Shown here piece after piece: positions 7,266 to 14,483 of a stretch of DNA of 27,995 nucleotides. The stretch's first letter is position 1; the number at the start of each line of letters is the position of its first letter. Position numbers and translations under genes: made by a program. The DNA lies in the IMG/VR virus record IMGVR_UViG_3300012199_000005, positions 1 to 27,995 of that record. One strand, 5' to 3'. This stretch comes from a virus. Below the pieces are notes generated by a model. It saw only the letters and a program-made list of their open reading frames with translations, was not told the origin of the DNA and made no database searches.

Positions 7266-7537
7266 GTGAAGAGGTGTTCGCCTATATGCAGTGCTGGTCT
7301 GCTACGTTACCGCCACGGTTTCAGGTAGGGTTTCAGAACGAACTAGAGAAGCATTTCGATTGGTATCTTGAGCGCATCAAGCAGTGGGATGTTGAAGTGT
7401 CACCTGTCAAACGCAAAATGCGACTACTGAAAGATGAAGAGGGACATGATTATCTGGTGATGTATGATCAACGAGTGAACGTCACTGGCGAGGACGATGT
7501 GCTCCAGCAGTTGAAAGGGCAGATGAAATGGCAATAA
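7262..7537 (+). CDS. Hypothetical protein, 91 aa
   Basis: The ATG at 7262 overlaps the portal stop in ATGA form, so it is translationally coupled to the portal. The product is soluble, with Trp- and Phe-rich N-terminus (YMQCWSATLPPRFQVGFQNE) and a later beta-rich part (KRKMRLLKDEEGHDYLVMYD). No family is recognised. It overlaps the next gene by ten bases. Confidence 0.6.
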   Translation: MSEEVFAYMQCWSATLPPRFQVGFQNELEKHFDWYLERIKQWDVEVSPVKRKMRLLKDEEGHDYLVMYDQRVNVTGEDDVLQQLKGQMKWQ

Positions 7538-7791
7538 GTGAAGAGAATGGAACCATAGTAGAGCCAGTCACGCCGCCGCCAATTGGCTTGAATATGCAGA
7601 TCACGCCGCAAGGCATTATCCTCTCGTTCCCGGTCAATCTTGGCATCGACAACGAGACGATGGCGCAACTGATACGGGCGTACCTGCAAGCGCATCCTGA
7701 ACTCATGCAAGAGATCGTGCGTGAGTCCATCGCAGCGAAACAGCAGGAATTGGCCGTCATCCAACTGGTGAGACAGAGCAAGAACAATTGA
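7528..7791 (+). CDS. Hypothetical protein, 87 aa
   Basis: The start at 7528 lies within the end of the previous gene. The first half looks beta-rich (LNMQITPQGIILSFPVNLG); the second is a long charged helix (MAQLIRAYLQAHPELMQEIVRESIAAKQQ). Such beta-then-helix small proteins are common between portal and protease genes in this phage type, but the family is not recognised. Confidence 0.6.
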   Translation: MAISEENGTIVEPVTPPPIGLNMQITPQGIILSFPVNLGIDNETMAQLIRAYLQAHPELMQEIVRESIAAKQQELAVIQLVRQSKNN

Positions 7792-7801
7792 GGGGTGAGC
7801 G

Positions 7802-8053
7802 ATGAATAATGAGAGATTACGTGAGATGATACATGAAGCTCTCGTAAGAGAAGGAGCACGCTTAGTCGAGCAGGCAAAGCAGATGAGGCCAGTTATAGTG
7901 GGTGATCTCTGGTATGATGCTCCATTCTATGCATATGGACAATCGCCAGTTGAATGTGGACAGCCGCCAACTATCGTTGATTCTACTGCTATCGTGATTG
8001 ATGAGGACGTGAAAGCATTGCCAGAGCCGAGAACAACTGAGGTGAAGCGATGA
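7802..8053 (+). CDS. Hypothetical protein, 83 aa
   Basis: ATG 7802 follows a GAGGGGTGAGCG ribosome site. The N-terminal half is a charged helix (RLREMIHEALVREGARLVEQ), the rest is Pro- and Tyr-containing (DLWYDAPFYAYGQSPVECGQ). No motif is recognised. It ends in ATGA overlap with the next gene. Confidence 0.55.
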   Translation: MNNERLREMIHEALVREGARLVEQAKQMRPVIVGDLWYDAPFYAYGQSPVECGQPPTIVDSTAIVIDEDVKALPEPRTTEVKR

Positions 8054-8445
8054 ATGAAGACGATCCGTCATTTTTGGAATGGGCATCAGAGTTAGCTACA
8101 CCGCGTAAAGTGCAAGATAATCTGAGAGCAACGTATCTGAAACAAGTAAACGAAATGCTAGAGAGGAAAGCAGCCTTGAAGACTGTCGTCAGAAAATATC
8201 TTACACTACGGGTCATCTCTGATGTTCCTACCGAAATGGCGATAGATGACACGATCAAGCGCGGACTCGACCAATGGCGTGAGCGCCCGATGGTGGTTGA
8301 TGTGCAACTGCATGCTGCTGTACCTGTCTTTCGCTCTGACGATCAAATTTTCATCACCATGATCTTTGATATAGAGTTAGAAGAGCCAGCGCAGAAGGAA
8401 GAATTTTATGTCAGAGGGAAGTGGAACGATACTCATCCACTTTAG
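8050..8445 (+). CDS. Hypothetical protein, 131 aa
   Basis: ATG 8050 overlaps the previous stop. The protein starts with an acidic and then basic helical half (FLEWASELATPRKVQDNLRA; LKQVNEMLERKAALKTVVRK) and ends with a beta-rich half (FITMIFDIELEEPAQKEEFY). No signal, membrane segment or metal motif is present. Family unknown. Confidence 0.6.
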   Translation: MNEDDPSFLEWASELATPRKVQDNLRATYLKQVNEMLERKAALKTVVRKYLTLRVISDVPTEMAIDDTIKRGLDQWRERPMVVDVQLHAAVPVFRSDDQIFITMIFDIELEEPAQKEEFYVRGKWNDTHPL

Positions 8446-8466
8446 TCGAATTGTTGAGGCAAAGCG

Positions 8467-8634
8467 ATGAAGGATTTTCTCTTGTGGCTTGCAACCATAC
8501 TCATCGGTATATCTTTTATCTTGCCTTTTATAATACAGCCATCTATCGCTACTATGATGACCATGCTTACAGGATGTATTGGATTGGTATTATTGGGGTA
8601 TGTTCTTTATCCTGAGTTGAGGGCTAAGCGTTGA
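8467..8634 (+). CDS. Small membrane protein, 55 aa
   Basis: An ATG at 8467, eight bases after GAGG, opens a 55-codon frame with two hydrophobic stretches (FLLWLATILIGISFILPFII, about residues 4-23, and MLTGCIGLVLLGYVLY, about 33-48) and a short basic tail (LRAKR). Another frame across the same DNA (8421-8615) is a shadow. The gene fills the gap between two coding genes and ends in overlap with the next TTG start. Two-helix small proteins of this sort can be membrane regulators, but no function is visible. Confidence 0.6.
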   Translation: MKDFLLWLATILIGISFILPFIIQPSIATMMTMLTGCIGLVLLGYVLYPELRAKR

Positions 8635-8981
8635 ATGAGATACTACCTCGTATTCTTCATAGTGGTGTCAGGTTTAGCGATGAGCAAAAAGCGGAGATCA
8701 AAGCATACGTTGAGGGTAAAGAGATGAGAAAGAATGAAGAGATGGCCCTGGTGCTCTTTCAGGCATGGGCAAAGTATGAGGGCGATAAGAATGCCGATGA
8801 AATAGAGTGGGATGATATAGGCGAATGGCAACAGCAGGGATATCTCGATCAGGTAAATGCCATATTCAAATATCTCTTTGAGCATGGACTTCTAAGTGTC
8901 AGTCTCGACCGTGAACAAATGGAAGCCTATGGAGCAAAGTATGGGGTCTATCTGGCTGAGAAGAATGAGGTGAATCAATGA
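8631..8981 (+). CDS. Hypothetical protein, 116 aa
   Basis: The longest version starts at TTG 8631, overlapping the previous stop, with GAGGG seven bases upstream. The product is acidic and helical (FSDEQKAEIKAYVEGKEM; ALVLFQAWAKYEGDK). A shorter version from ATG 8724 (85 aa) is possible. In that case the DNA before it could carry a 30-residue membrane peptide from ATG 8635 to 8727 (MRYYLVFFIVVSGLAM then a basic tail). Which arrangement is used cannot be decided from sequence. Family unknown. Confidence 0.5.
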   Translation: MNEILPRILHSGVRFSDEQKAEIKAYVEGKEMRKNEEMALVLFQAWAKYEGDKNADEIEWDDIGEWQQQGYLDQVNAIFKYLFEHGLLSVSLDREQMEAYGAKYGVYLAEKNEVNQ

Positions 8982-9187
8982 CAGCGCAAGAATTAGCACA
9001 GCAGATACTTGCCATCGCGCAAAAGGCATTGGATGACGAATTGAAAGTCGCCATTTACATCAATGACGATCCTGGTAAATGTGATGCCCGTAGTGGACTC
9101 GAAGCCATTATCAAGCTCTGCAAGGAAGTGCCGCCATCACAGGACGCCTACAAGCAGTACGAGAAAAAAGAGAGGGTGAAGTCATGA
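8978..9187 (+). CDS. Hypothetical protein, 69 aa
   Basis: ATG 8978 overlaps the previous stop. The first 40 residues look like a compact alpha/beta unit (QELAQQILAIAQKALDDELK then VAIYINDDPG) and the C-terminus is charged. No family recognised. Overlaps of four bases at both ends support it as a true operon member. Confidence 0.55.
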   Translation: MTAQELAQQILAIAQKALDDELKVAIYINDDPGKCDARSGLEAIIKLCKEVPPSQDAYKQYEKKERVKS

Positions 9188-9435
9188 GAATAAACGGATT
9201 TCGTTGTGATGCCTGCTGCAAAGAGCACCTGCTTGATGCCCCTGATTTTATGAGGCTAAGCATGGGAGAGGTACTACCAACCGATTGGTTCTTTGTGAGT
9301 CATGGCAAGCAAGGCAAGGAACCCTTGATGTTCTGCTCTGTGGAGTGCCTTGGAGACTGGGCAAATAAGCAAACCGCAGCCAGAGAACCCAAAGAAGTAG
9401 TGCCTGAAGAGCATGCAAGTTGGAAGGACTGGTGA
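9184..9435 (+). CDS. Small zinc-binding protein, 83 aa
   Basis: The protein starts MRINGFRCDACCKEH and later has MFCSVECLGDW, a CxxC and CxxxC pair that would bind one zinc ion, a treble-clef-like pattern seen in small phage and bacterial zinc ribbons. It is coupled to the gene upstream by ATGA overlap and lies just before the prohead protease. Role unknown. Confidence 0.6.
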   Translation: MRINGFRCDACCKEHLLDAPDFMRLSMGEVLPTDWFFVSHGKQGKEPLMFCSVECLGDWANKQTAAREPKEVVPEEHASWKDW

Positions 9436-9438
9436 GCC

Positions 9439-10602
9439 ATGCCAAGACTAGCAAAGGTTGAACGCGAAGTGAAGCATCTCCTCGGTGGTGGTGAGATCAA
9501 AGCCACCAACGACGCGCAGGGCATTATCGAGGGCTATCTAAACTACATCGGGAATATCGACTATGGCGATGATAGGACGATGAAGGGTGCTTTTCAGCAG
9601 ACGCTCAAGGATAGCTATGCGAGAAAATCTCGACAGGACTTAGATTTTCTGTGGCCCTATCTCTGGAACCACGATTACAGTTCCGACGTGCCACCCGGCG
9701 GCATCTTTGAAGCTGATGAAACAAAGAAAGGATTATATATCAAGGCTCAACTTAATTTGGATATTGAGACAGGCCAGAAAATATATAGCAGCTTTAAAAA
9801 GAAAACATTAAGCAAGCAGAGCATGGGCTATAAAGCCATTCAAGTTGATTGGGTCAAGGAGGATGGCCGCCCTATTCGCAATCTCTTAGAAGTCGCCGTG
9901 ATGGAAGGCTCAGCCGTGGTGTTCCCCATGAACGATTTAGCGCAAGTCGATACCGTGAAGAACGGTAGGAGGAATTTTTACATGCCAGGCAAACTATTGA
10001 CAAAGCAGGAGTATCCTGCAATCACCAAAGACTACGCTGCAAGTTACGCGGCGACAACCCAAATGGATTGGGTATCAGACTTGTGGAACCTCTGGTATCC
10101 CTTGCGTAACGAAATTATTGTTGCCTTCCAAACAGGTGACACACCTGTCGAGGATGTGCAGACAGCCGTGAAGCAATTCAGCGCGGCCCTGATCGCCTAT
10201 GTGCAGCGTGGCGTCGAGCTGGACATGACCGGGTACCTACAGCCCGATGACGATGACACTGCGCCCAATCCCATGTATATGAGTGCTGACGACAATCCTG
10301 AGACGAAAGACACCAAAGAGGGTCGGATGATCTCAGCGGCCAATCATGCGAAACTGACCAAAGCGGCAGAGGGTATTGATGGGCATGTCAAAGTGATGAA
10401 AGATGTACTCAAGTCAGCAGCACAGCGGCAGAACACTATTGCAGGCACCCCGTTGTATTCATCTGCGGACGACCCGACACCTGAGCAGAAACAAGACGAG
10501 AAGCCACCTGAGCAAAAGGACGAGGTTGTCGAGGATGTGCATAGCGTACTGCATGATTTAACATTGCTGTTGTCCGCGGACAACGCGAATCGGGCCTTGT
10601 AA
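9439..10602 (+). CDS. Prohead protease, with C-terminal scaffold-like extension
   Basis: The protease (HK97-type U35 family) cuts capsid proteins during maturation. The N-terminal 175 residues show the family pattern: GYLNYIGNIDYGDDRTMKGA, then LWNHDYSSD with the likely catalytic His at about residue 78, and KQSMGYKA with the likely catalytic Ser at about residue 128, then LEVAVMEGSAVVFPMN. The protein is 387 residues, well above the usual 200 or so. The extra C-terminal half is helical and acidic (VKQFSAALIAYVQRGVELD; EQKQDEKPPEQKDEVVED), and no separate scaffold gene is seen before the capsid gene, so it may serve as the scaffold. The start at 9439 has only a weak ribosome site. Confidence 0.85.
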   Translation: MPRLAKVEREVKHLLGGGEIKATNDAQGIIEGYLNYIGNIDYGDDRTMKGAFQQTLKDSYARKSRQDLDFLWPYLWNHDYSSDVPPGGIFEADETKKGLYIKAQLNLDIETGQKIYSSFKKKTLSKQSMGYKAIQVDWVKEDGRPIRNLLEVAVMEGSAVVFPMNDLAQVDTVKNGRRNFYMPGKLLTKQEYPAITKDYAASYAATTQMDWVSDLWNLWYPLRNEIIVAFQTGDTPVEDVQTAVKQFSAALIAYVQRGVELDMTGYLQPDDDDTAPNPMYMSADDNPETKDTKEGRMISAANHAKLTKAAEGIDGHVKVMKDVLKSAAQRQNTIAGTPLYSSADDPTPEQKQDEKPPEQKDEVVEDVHSVLHDLTLLLSADNANRAL

Positions 10603-10605
10603 CTG

Positions 10606-10614
10606 TGTTATACT
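10606..10614 (+). promoter_or_regulatory. Extended -10 promoter before 10633 gene
   Basis: TGTTATACT, a TG-N-TATACT extended -10, lies 19 bases before a start codon with AAAGGAG. No clear -35 is visible, as is usual for extended -10 promoters. It would give a separate transcript for the genes leading to the capsid. Confidence 0.5.
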
Positions 10615-10632
10615 GTTTTCAAAGGAGAAAAC

Positions 10633-11103
10633 ATGGCAGAGATTATCTCAGAATACACAGGAGAACCGTATGACCCTAGTTGGGGTACGCAGCTACAAAA
10701 GGGTAAGGAACTTCCTTTACGTAAGTGCTTGCAGTGCCACGAAATGAAACGAGAGGACTTCGATGATCGTTGTCAAGCGTGCTACGATGCGAACGAGCAG
10801 GAGTGTCATCGTCAACGTGAAGCGGGGGAACGTTTTCCCCTTGATAGAAACCTCATTGGATGGGCGTATGCCACCTCTCAACCAGGCTTATTTGATTATC
10901 TCTGGTATTTTCTCAAGTGGCTTTTCCGTCAAGAGCCAGTGATTGAAGCAGATCGTCCATATCGTTTTGCCAACGATGGGACACCGATCTATGGCTATCA
11001 ACCGATTGGGCGTTATATTCCTGCAACGAATGTTTGGGAACCTGCGCCGTATGTCAAAGATGAGTATGAGGATGCACAAAATGCCTATATCAGAGGTATG
11101 TAA
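10633..11103 (+). CDS. Zinc-ribbon protein, 156 aa
   Basis: A clean AAAGGAG site supports ATG 10633. The N-terminal part has CLQCHEMKREDFDDRCQACY, a CxxC-CxxC zinc ribbon (about residues 32-52), followed by a Trp- and Tyr-rich region (FDYLWYFLKWLFRQ) and a Pro- and Tyr-rich end. This may bind nucleic acid or protein; no family is known. It is first after its own promoter, between protease and capsid genes, where such insertion is uncommon. Confidence 0.6.
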   Translation: MAEIISEYTGEPYDPSWGTQLQKGKELPLRKCLQCHEMKREDFDDRCQACYDANEQECHRQREAGERFPLDRNLIGWAYATSQPGLFDYLWYFLKWLFRQEPVIEADRPYRFANDGTPIYGYQPIGRYIPATNVWEPAPYVKDEYEDAQNAYIRGM

Positions 11104-11105
11104 CC

Positions 11106-11318
11106 ATGCCTAACAATGAAGAAGTCCAGCAGGCGAGAGCCTGGCTAGAGATACACAAGCCTCGTACCTTCGAAGCACTTGACGCGATGGACGATGAGGC
11201 GAGGCGGCTCTACAAGCAGCATATGGATATCATCAAGGCGCATCTTGATGCATGGCTACAAGAGGTTGATCCTGAAGGATATGCCGCTTTACTGGCTGAA
11301 GTGACGAGGACTGGATGA
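11106..11318 (+). CDS. Hypothetical protein, 70 aa
   Basis: The start is two bases after the previous stop, so ribosome sharing is likely. It is a helical charged protein (EVQQARAWLEIHKPRTFEAL; MDIIKAHLDAWLQEVDPEGY). It overlaps the next gene by four bases. Family unknown. Confidence 0.55.
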   Translation: MPNNEEVQQARAWLEIHKPRTFEALDAMDDEARRLYKQHMDIIKAHLDAWLQEVDPEGYAALLAEVTRTG

Positions 11319-11665
11319 ATGAGATAGATGCTAAAGTGCTTGCAGCAGCGCAAGACTACAATCGGGAACGCGGCAAACCTCCGGCGTTAATTGTCGTTCA
11401 TCCTGAGATAGCAAAGCGTATGACCACTACATGCTTTCGTTTCCCTCAACTGCCTAAGTTGGGTGCGAGCGCATTTATACAAGCTGATATTGATCTGCAT
11501 GATGTGCCCCCGCCTAGCAGTATCAATGTAGTCAGTGTAGAGGTAAAGATACTTGATACCTCTCGCATGGAAATCTTAGAATATTTCCAGTCAAAAGACA
11601 GAATTGATTGCTTGGACGAGTATCAGGTTATGGAGGTAGTTATGAGACGAGGCAAGGACTGGTAG
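11315..11665 (+). CDS. Hypothetical protein, 116 aa
   Basis: ATG 11315 overlaps the previous stop. The protein looks like a soluble alpha/beta domain: an N-terminal helix (KVLAAAQDYNRERGK), then beta-rich PALIVVHPEI, a middle part with PPPSSINVVSVEVKILD, and a helix with MEILEYFQSKDRIDC. No motif recognised. Confidence 0.55.
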   Translation: MNEIDAKVLAAAQDYNRERGKPPALIVVHPEIAKRMTTTCFRFPQLPKLGASAFIQADIDLHDVPPPSSINVVSVEVKILDTSRMEILEYFQSKDRIDCLDEYQVMEVVMRRGKDW

Positions 11666-11670
11666 AAAAT

Positions 11671-11895
11671 ATGTGGTTCTTGAAGCGCTGTGTTGATTGT
11701 AATCATCTCTGCGCGGGTAAATGCCTTCTTTGCAAAAGGCCACTCTGTGCAATCTGTGCTTATACTATCGGTAGCGTGCATATGAGTGGCGGTCATTCGC
11801 CTGGCTTTCAAAAATGTCATGTTTGCAGGGAGGAAATAGACAGGCTAGCTATGAACTCTTTCCCGATAAAGTACCAGGGTAAGGTTTGGAGATGA
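11671..11895 (+). CDS. Cys-rich zinc-finger protein, 74 aa
   Basis: The start ATG 11671 is favoured because the protein begins MWFLKRCVDCNHLCAGKC, with no good alternative. It has about ten Cys and several His residues arranged in CxxC pairs (CVDC, CLLC, CAIC, CHVC) in a layout like a double zinc-binding B-box or RING-type domain. It ends KYQGKVWR. No strong ribosome site is seen. Function unknown; it sits right before the capsid leader. Confidence 0.55.
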   Translation: MWFLKRCVDCNHLCAGKCLLCKRPLCAICAYTIGSVHMSGGHSPGFQKCHVCREEIDRLAMNSFPIKYQGKVWR

Positions 11896-11919
11896 GTACT
11901 TACAAGCTGAATAGTTTTA

Positions 11920-11928
11920 TGTTATACT
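11920..11928 (+). promoter_or_regulatory. Extended -10 promoter for major capsid leader
   Basis: TGTTATACT, the same box as at 10606-10614, lies about 170 bases before the capsid start. A weak -35 candidate, CTTACA (18-base spacing), is present. It would start a separate, highly expressed transcript for the capsid gene. Confidence 0.55.
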
Positions 11929-11960
11929 ACCAATAACGACAGGCGCGGCCTCATCGCCCT

Positions 11961-12093
11961 GTGACCATAACAACCGAATACAACGCTGAGAAGGCGCTGA
12001 ATGTCTACCCTTCTGGCATAGAAAAAACTATGTTCAGAAGGTGAGATAGCAAACAGAAAAGCCTCCTTCTGAACACCACAGAAGGAGGCTTTT
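11961..12093 (+). promoter_or_regulatory. Capsid leader with alternative hairpins (attenuator-like)
   Basis: Four mutually pairing segments are seen. Segment 1 CCTTCTG (12009-12015) pairs with CAGAAGG (12035-12041). Segment 2 TGTTCAGAAGG (12031-12041) is perfectly complementary over 11 bases to CCTTCTGAACA (12065-12075). Segments 3 and 4 (12057-12071 and 12079-12093) form a perfect 15-bp hairpin with a 7-base loop. So 1:2 with 3:4, or 2:3, are exclusive folds. A 27-codon frame from GTG 11961 to TGA 12042-12044 crosses segments 1 and 2, but lacks a clear ribosome site. Upstream is another hairpin (ACAGGCG with CG-C-CCTGT, 11939-11961). The layout is like an attenuator or a ribosome-site switch for the capsid gene. 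Confidence 0.6.
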
Positions 12094-12096
12094 CTT
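12057..12096 (+). terminator. Intrinsic terminator-like hairpin that holds the capsid ribosome site
   Basis: A 15-bp perfect stem with loop AACACCA ends in TTTTCTT. The 3' arm is CAGAAGGAGGCTTTT, so AAGGAGG (12082-12088), eight bases from the GTG start at 12097, is buried in the stem. The hairpin can act as a terminator, as a cover of the ribosome site, or both. Confidence 0.7.
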
Positions 12097-13413
12097 GTGA
12101 ATGAGGAAGTAAAAAACCTTGTAGAAGAAATTCACAAATTAAATCGCCACTTGGACGAAAGAGTCCGCACCATCGAAGATCGGCAAAGCAAGACCGAAAC
12201 GAAGATCAGCCAGGGCGGACCGGTTGCGGCTGAGGCCAGGGCTGAACTGAACAAGATCAACGACAAGATCAGCAGCGAGATCAAAGAATACCGTAAGCTG
12301 GTAGCTGAACAAAAAGAGATGCAGCTTGCCGCACAACGCCCGCCTCCCACGAACGGCTATCGTGGCTCCAATGCTAGTTCGTACAAGCCGCTGGCAACGA
12401 AAGCGCTGGAAAAATGGATGCGCAAGGGCGGCGATGTGCAAGCGCTCACGATGGAAGAGCGCTCCTATATCGATTTCAACCACATGAACTGGGATATGTA
12501 CACCCCTGAGCAAAAAGTTATGGTGAGCGCCGCAGCCGATTTGGGTGGCTTCTTTGCTGGAACTGACCTTTCGGACAAGTTTATCCAAAAGCTGTTCTTA
12601 ATCTCCCCCCTACGCCAATATGCCGACACGGCCACCATCGGCGGTGAGAAGTTACTCATACCGAGCGAGGGGGCCACAGATACGAATATCTTCTGGTCTG
12701 ACGAGCAGACAGGATTCCAGGCCAGCCCTGACCCGAACCTGGGCATGATCGAGATTTACGCGAGAGAACTGAATGGCTATCTCAAACTCTCTAAGCAGAA
12801 CCTTGAGGACAGCGTCTTCGATGTGGAGGGCTACATCCTGAAGCGCCTCACCCGTCAATTTGCTCAGAAGGAAGGCACGGCCTTTATCAACGGGAATGGC
12901 GTAGCACGGCCTGAAGGCATCCTCACGGTGGCGGCGCTCTCAAACTACGGTGGCATGAATGGATTGCTCGGCACCAGCGCATCGCACCTGCTCCTACCAT
13001 CCGACATCATCTCCCTCATGCACGTTGGCAAATCGGGCTATCGTGCCACAGGCACATGGCTCATGAGCAACTCCACCATCGGGATATGCCGGCTGTTTGC
13101 AGATACTACGACACGCCCCTTATGGACTGTGTTTGGAGACGAGTTTAGGGAAACGTTATTCGGTCGGCCTATCGTAGAAATGCCTGACATGCCGAACCAG
13201 AGCGGTACCTTCCCAGCATTTGGAGCAGGTCAATTCCCTGTGATCTTCGGTGATATCGCGCAGGGTTATCAGATCGTTGATCGCGTAGGACTCACGTTCC
13301 AGACGCTCAAAGAATTGTTCGCCATTCAGAATCAGGTGGCTTTCCTGGCGCGTCAACGTGTAGGCGGCAAGGTAGTGCTCCCCGAGGCGATTTCAGTCCT
13401 GAAGATGATCTAG
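12097..13413 (+). CDS. Major capsid protein (HK97-type)
   Basis: The 438-residue product is the main shell protein. The first 75 residues are a charged coiled coil (EEIHKLNRHLDERVRTIEDR; EARAELNKINDKISSEIKEY) like the delta domain that is cleaved off by the prohead protease and acts as a built-in scaffold. The body fits the HK97 fold: ADLGGFFAGTDLSDKFIQKL, SPLRQYADTATIGGEKLLIP, GYLKLSKQNLEDSVFDVEGY, GTAFINGNGVARPEGIL, then TWLMSNSTIGICRLF and LFGRPIVEMPDMP near the end. The GTG start is set by AAGGAGG eight bases upstream, which lies in a hairpin (see regulatory entry). Confidence 0.92.
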   Translation: MNEEVKNLVEEIHKLNRHLDERVRTIEDRQSKTETKISQGGPVAAEARAELNKINDKISSEIKEYRKLVAEQKEMQLAAQRPPPTNGYRGSNASSYKPLATKALEKWMRKGGDVQALTMEERSYIDFNHMNWDMYTPEQKVMVSAAADLGGFFAGTDLSDKFIQKLFLISPLRQYADTATIGGEKLLIPSEGATDTNIFWSDEQTGFQASPDPNLGMIEIYARELNGYLKLSKQNLEDSVFDVEGYILKRLTRQFAQKEGTAFINGNGVARPEGILTVAALSNYGGMNGLLGTSASHLLLPSDIISLMHVGKSGYRATGTWLMSNSTIGICRLFADTTTRPLWTVFGDEFRETLFGRPIVEMPDMPNQSGTFPAFGAGQFPVIFGDIAQGYQIVDRVGLTFQTLKELFAIQNQVAFLARQRVGGKVVLPEAISVLKMI

Positions 13414-13437
13414 TCCACATAGAGAGGAAACACATCC

Positions 13438-13722
13438 ATGTTAGATGCAAATGGGTTGTCAGTTGAAGAGGCAGCACCGGAAGCGGCTCCTATTGAGGAA
13501 GCGGCGCCCGCTCCATCTCGAAGTCGCAAACGGGCAGCACAGGCACAACCGTCCGTAGCAGGGAATTGCACCGGCGAGCTTGAGATGCTTCCCGATGTCG
13601 AGGGAACCACGTACCACGAATACACCTGCAAGGTCTGCGGCCAGGTGGTGCATGTCGGGCTTGAAGACCTGGAAGCAAATGGCTTGCCGCCAGAACACCA
13701 CAAACGTGAGGAGGATAAATAG
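13438..13722 (+). CDS. Small zinc-ribbon protein, 94 aa
   Basis: The N-terminal half is low-complexity, Ala-, Pro- and Glu-rich, then basic (APAPSRSRKRA). The C-terminal half has CTGELEMLPDVEG and YTCKVCGQVVHVGLEDLEAN, with a CxxC pair and further Cys and His, so one zinc site is possible. It lies between the capsid and connector genes, a position where capsid decoration or assembly proteins are often coded. Family unknown. Confidence 0.6.
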   Translation: MLDANGLSVEEAAPEAAPIEEAAPAPSRSRKRAAQAQPSVAGNCTGELEMLPDVEGTTYHEYTCKVCGQVVHVGLEDLEANGLPPEHHKREEDK

Positions 13723-14166
13723 ATGAGCTTTGTTGGACCAACTGGAAAAAACCCGTCCAGGTACTTCTGGACTATCCAGGGGCTTGTCGCGGCGGTCTAC
13801 AAAACCACGCAAACCACTGCCAGTTTTGACCGTTACCGCAACGGCGGCTATGCGGCGTTGACGCTTGAACTGTGTCCTGGCCTCTGGACTGACGGCTCGC
13901 ACAGCTTTGCGATCAACGAGTCGGATGACAACTCGACATGGACGGCGGTTGTAGCGGCTGACTTGATGCCTAATCCTGAGGTTGGCGTGTATGGGACGGC
14001 ATCGACGTTTGTCTCAATCACGGCTGCGACCACTACGGTGCAGCGCATCGATTATATCGGTCGCAAACGCTACGTACAGGTCGTCACAACCGAGTCAGGC
14101 GCAACGGGCGCGGCGTATGCGCTCCTGGGGCATCTGTTCGCGCCGAACATCTTCCCGGCTGCATAG
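13723..14166 (+). CDS. Hypothetical head or decoration protein, 147 aa
   Basis: ATG 13723 directly follows the previous TAG; the ribosome site GAGGAGG lies inside the previous gene. The protein is Ala-, Thr- and Gly-rich and probably all beta (TASFDRYRNGGYAALTLELC; TWTAVVAADLMPNPEVG; RIDYIGRKRYVQVVTTESG). This composition and place just after the capsid gene suit a head decoration or stabilising protein, but that is inference and no family is recognised. Confidence 0.55.
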   Translation: MSFVGPTGKNPSRYFWTIQGLVAAVYKTTQTTASFDRYRNGGYAALTLELCPGLWTDGSHSFAINESDDNSTWTAVVAADLMPNPEVGVYGTASTFVSITAATTTVQRIDYIGRKRYVQVVTTESGATGAAYALLGHLFAPNIFPAA

Positions 14167-14178
14167 GAGGCGGATCGC

Positions 14179-14349
14179 ATGGCAAATCTTGGAGAGGTGA
14201 CCGTCAAAATCAATGCTGAAATGACGGAAACCAGTAGGGAAGTGCTGCGAAATGAGCTGCTGAAAATCTTGAGCGAACCGAAAGTGCTGGAAGAGTTGTT
14301 GAAACTCTTAACGCACGATATCAGGCTCAAGACAGGCGCACGTGTATGA
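14179..14349 (+). CDS. Small helical protein, 56 aa
   Basis: ATG 14179 is eight bases after GGAGG. The product starts MANLGEVTVKINAEMTETS and continues as a charged helix (EVLRNELLKILSEPKVLEEL). It has no signal or metal motif. The stop overlaps an ATG (14346) that opens a doubtful reading frame through the next gap. Role unknown. Confidence 0.6.
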   Translation: MANLGEVTVKINAEMTETSREVLRNELLKILSEPKVLEELLKLLTHDIRLKTGARV

Positions 14350-14413
14350 GTGCAGTGTTCGGTGTGCGCATCACCGTCTCTCCCGGCAAGGTCACACTGC
14401 AAAGACCTTTAGA

Positions 14414-14483
14414 GCAAGTCGACGGGAGTCGAACCCGATTCCGCTGGTATCTCCCAGTGCGCAATCCGAAGCGCTCCGCTTGC
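14414..14483 (-). ncRNA. tRNA-like element with shortened anticodon arm
   Basis: Read on the minus strand, the four arms of a cloverleaf appear in the right order. The acceptor is GCAAG with CTTGC (5 bp, then two mismatches). The D-arm is GCGC-TTCGGATT-GCGC with a GG in the loop. The next arm is CTGG-GAGATA-CCAG. A CGGAAT variable loop follows, then T-arm CGGG-TTCGACT-CCCG; GGTTCGACTCC matches the tRNA B-box exactly. The anticodon arm is three bases shorter than normal, so a usable anticodon is absent. No CCA is encoded. The 5' side can form a competing helix (CCGGTGC with GCACTGG). The minus-strand box TGCTATACT (14498-14506) would start transcription about eight bases before it. It may be a decayed tRNA, or a tRNA mimic. 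Confidence 0.45.

Noticed and set aside
8421-8615. 64-residue frame
   Set aside because: Shadow of the 8050-8445 gene end and of the two-helix membrane protein at 8467-8634, which has a better ribosome site.
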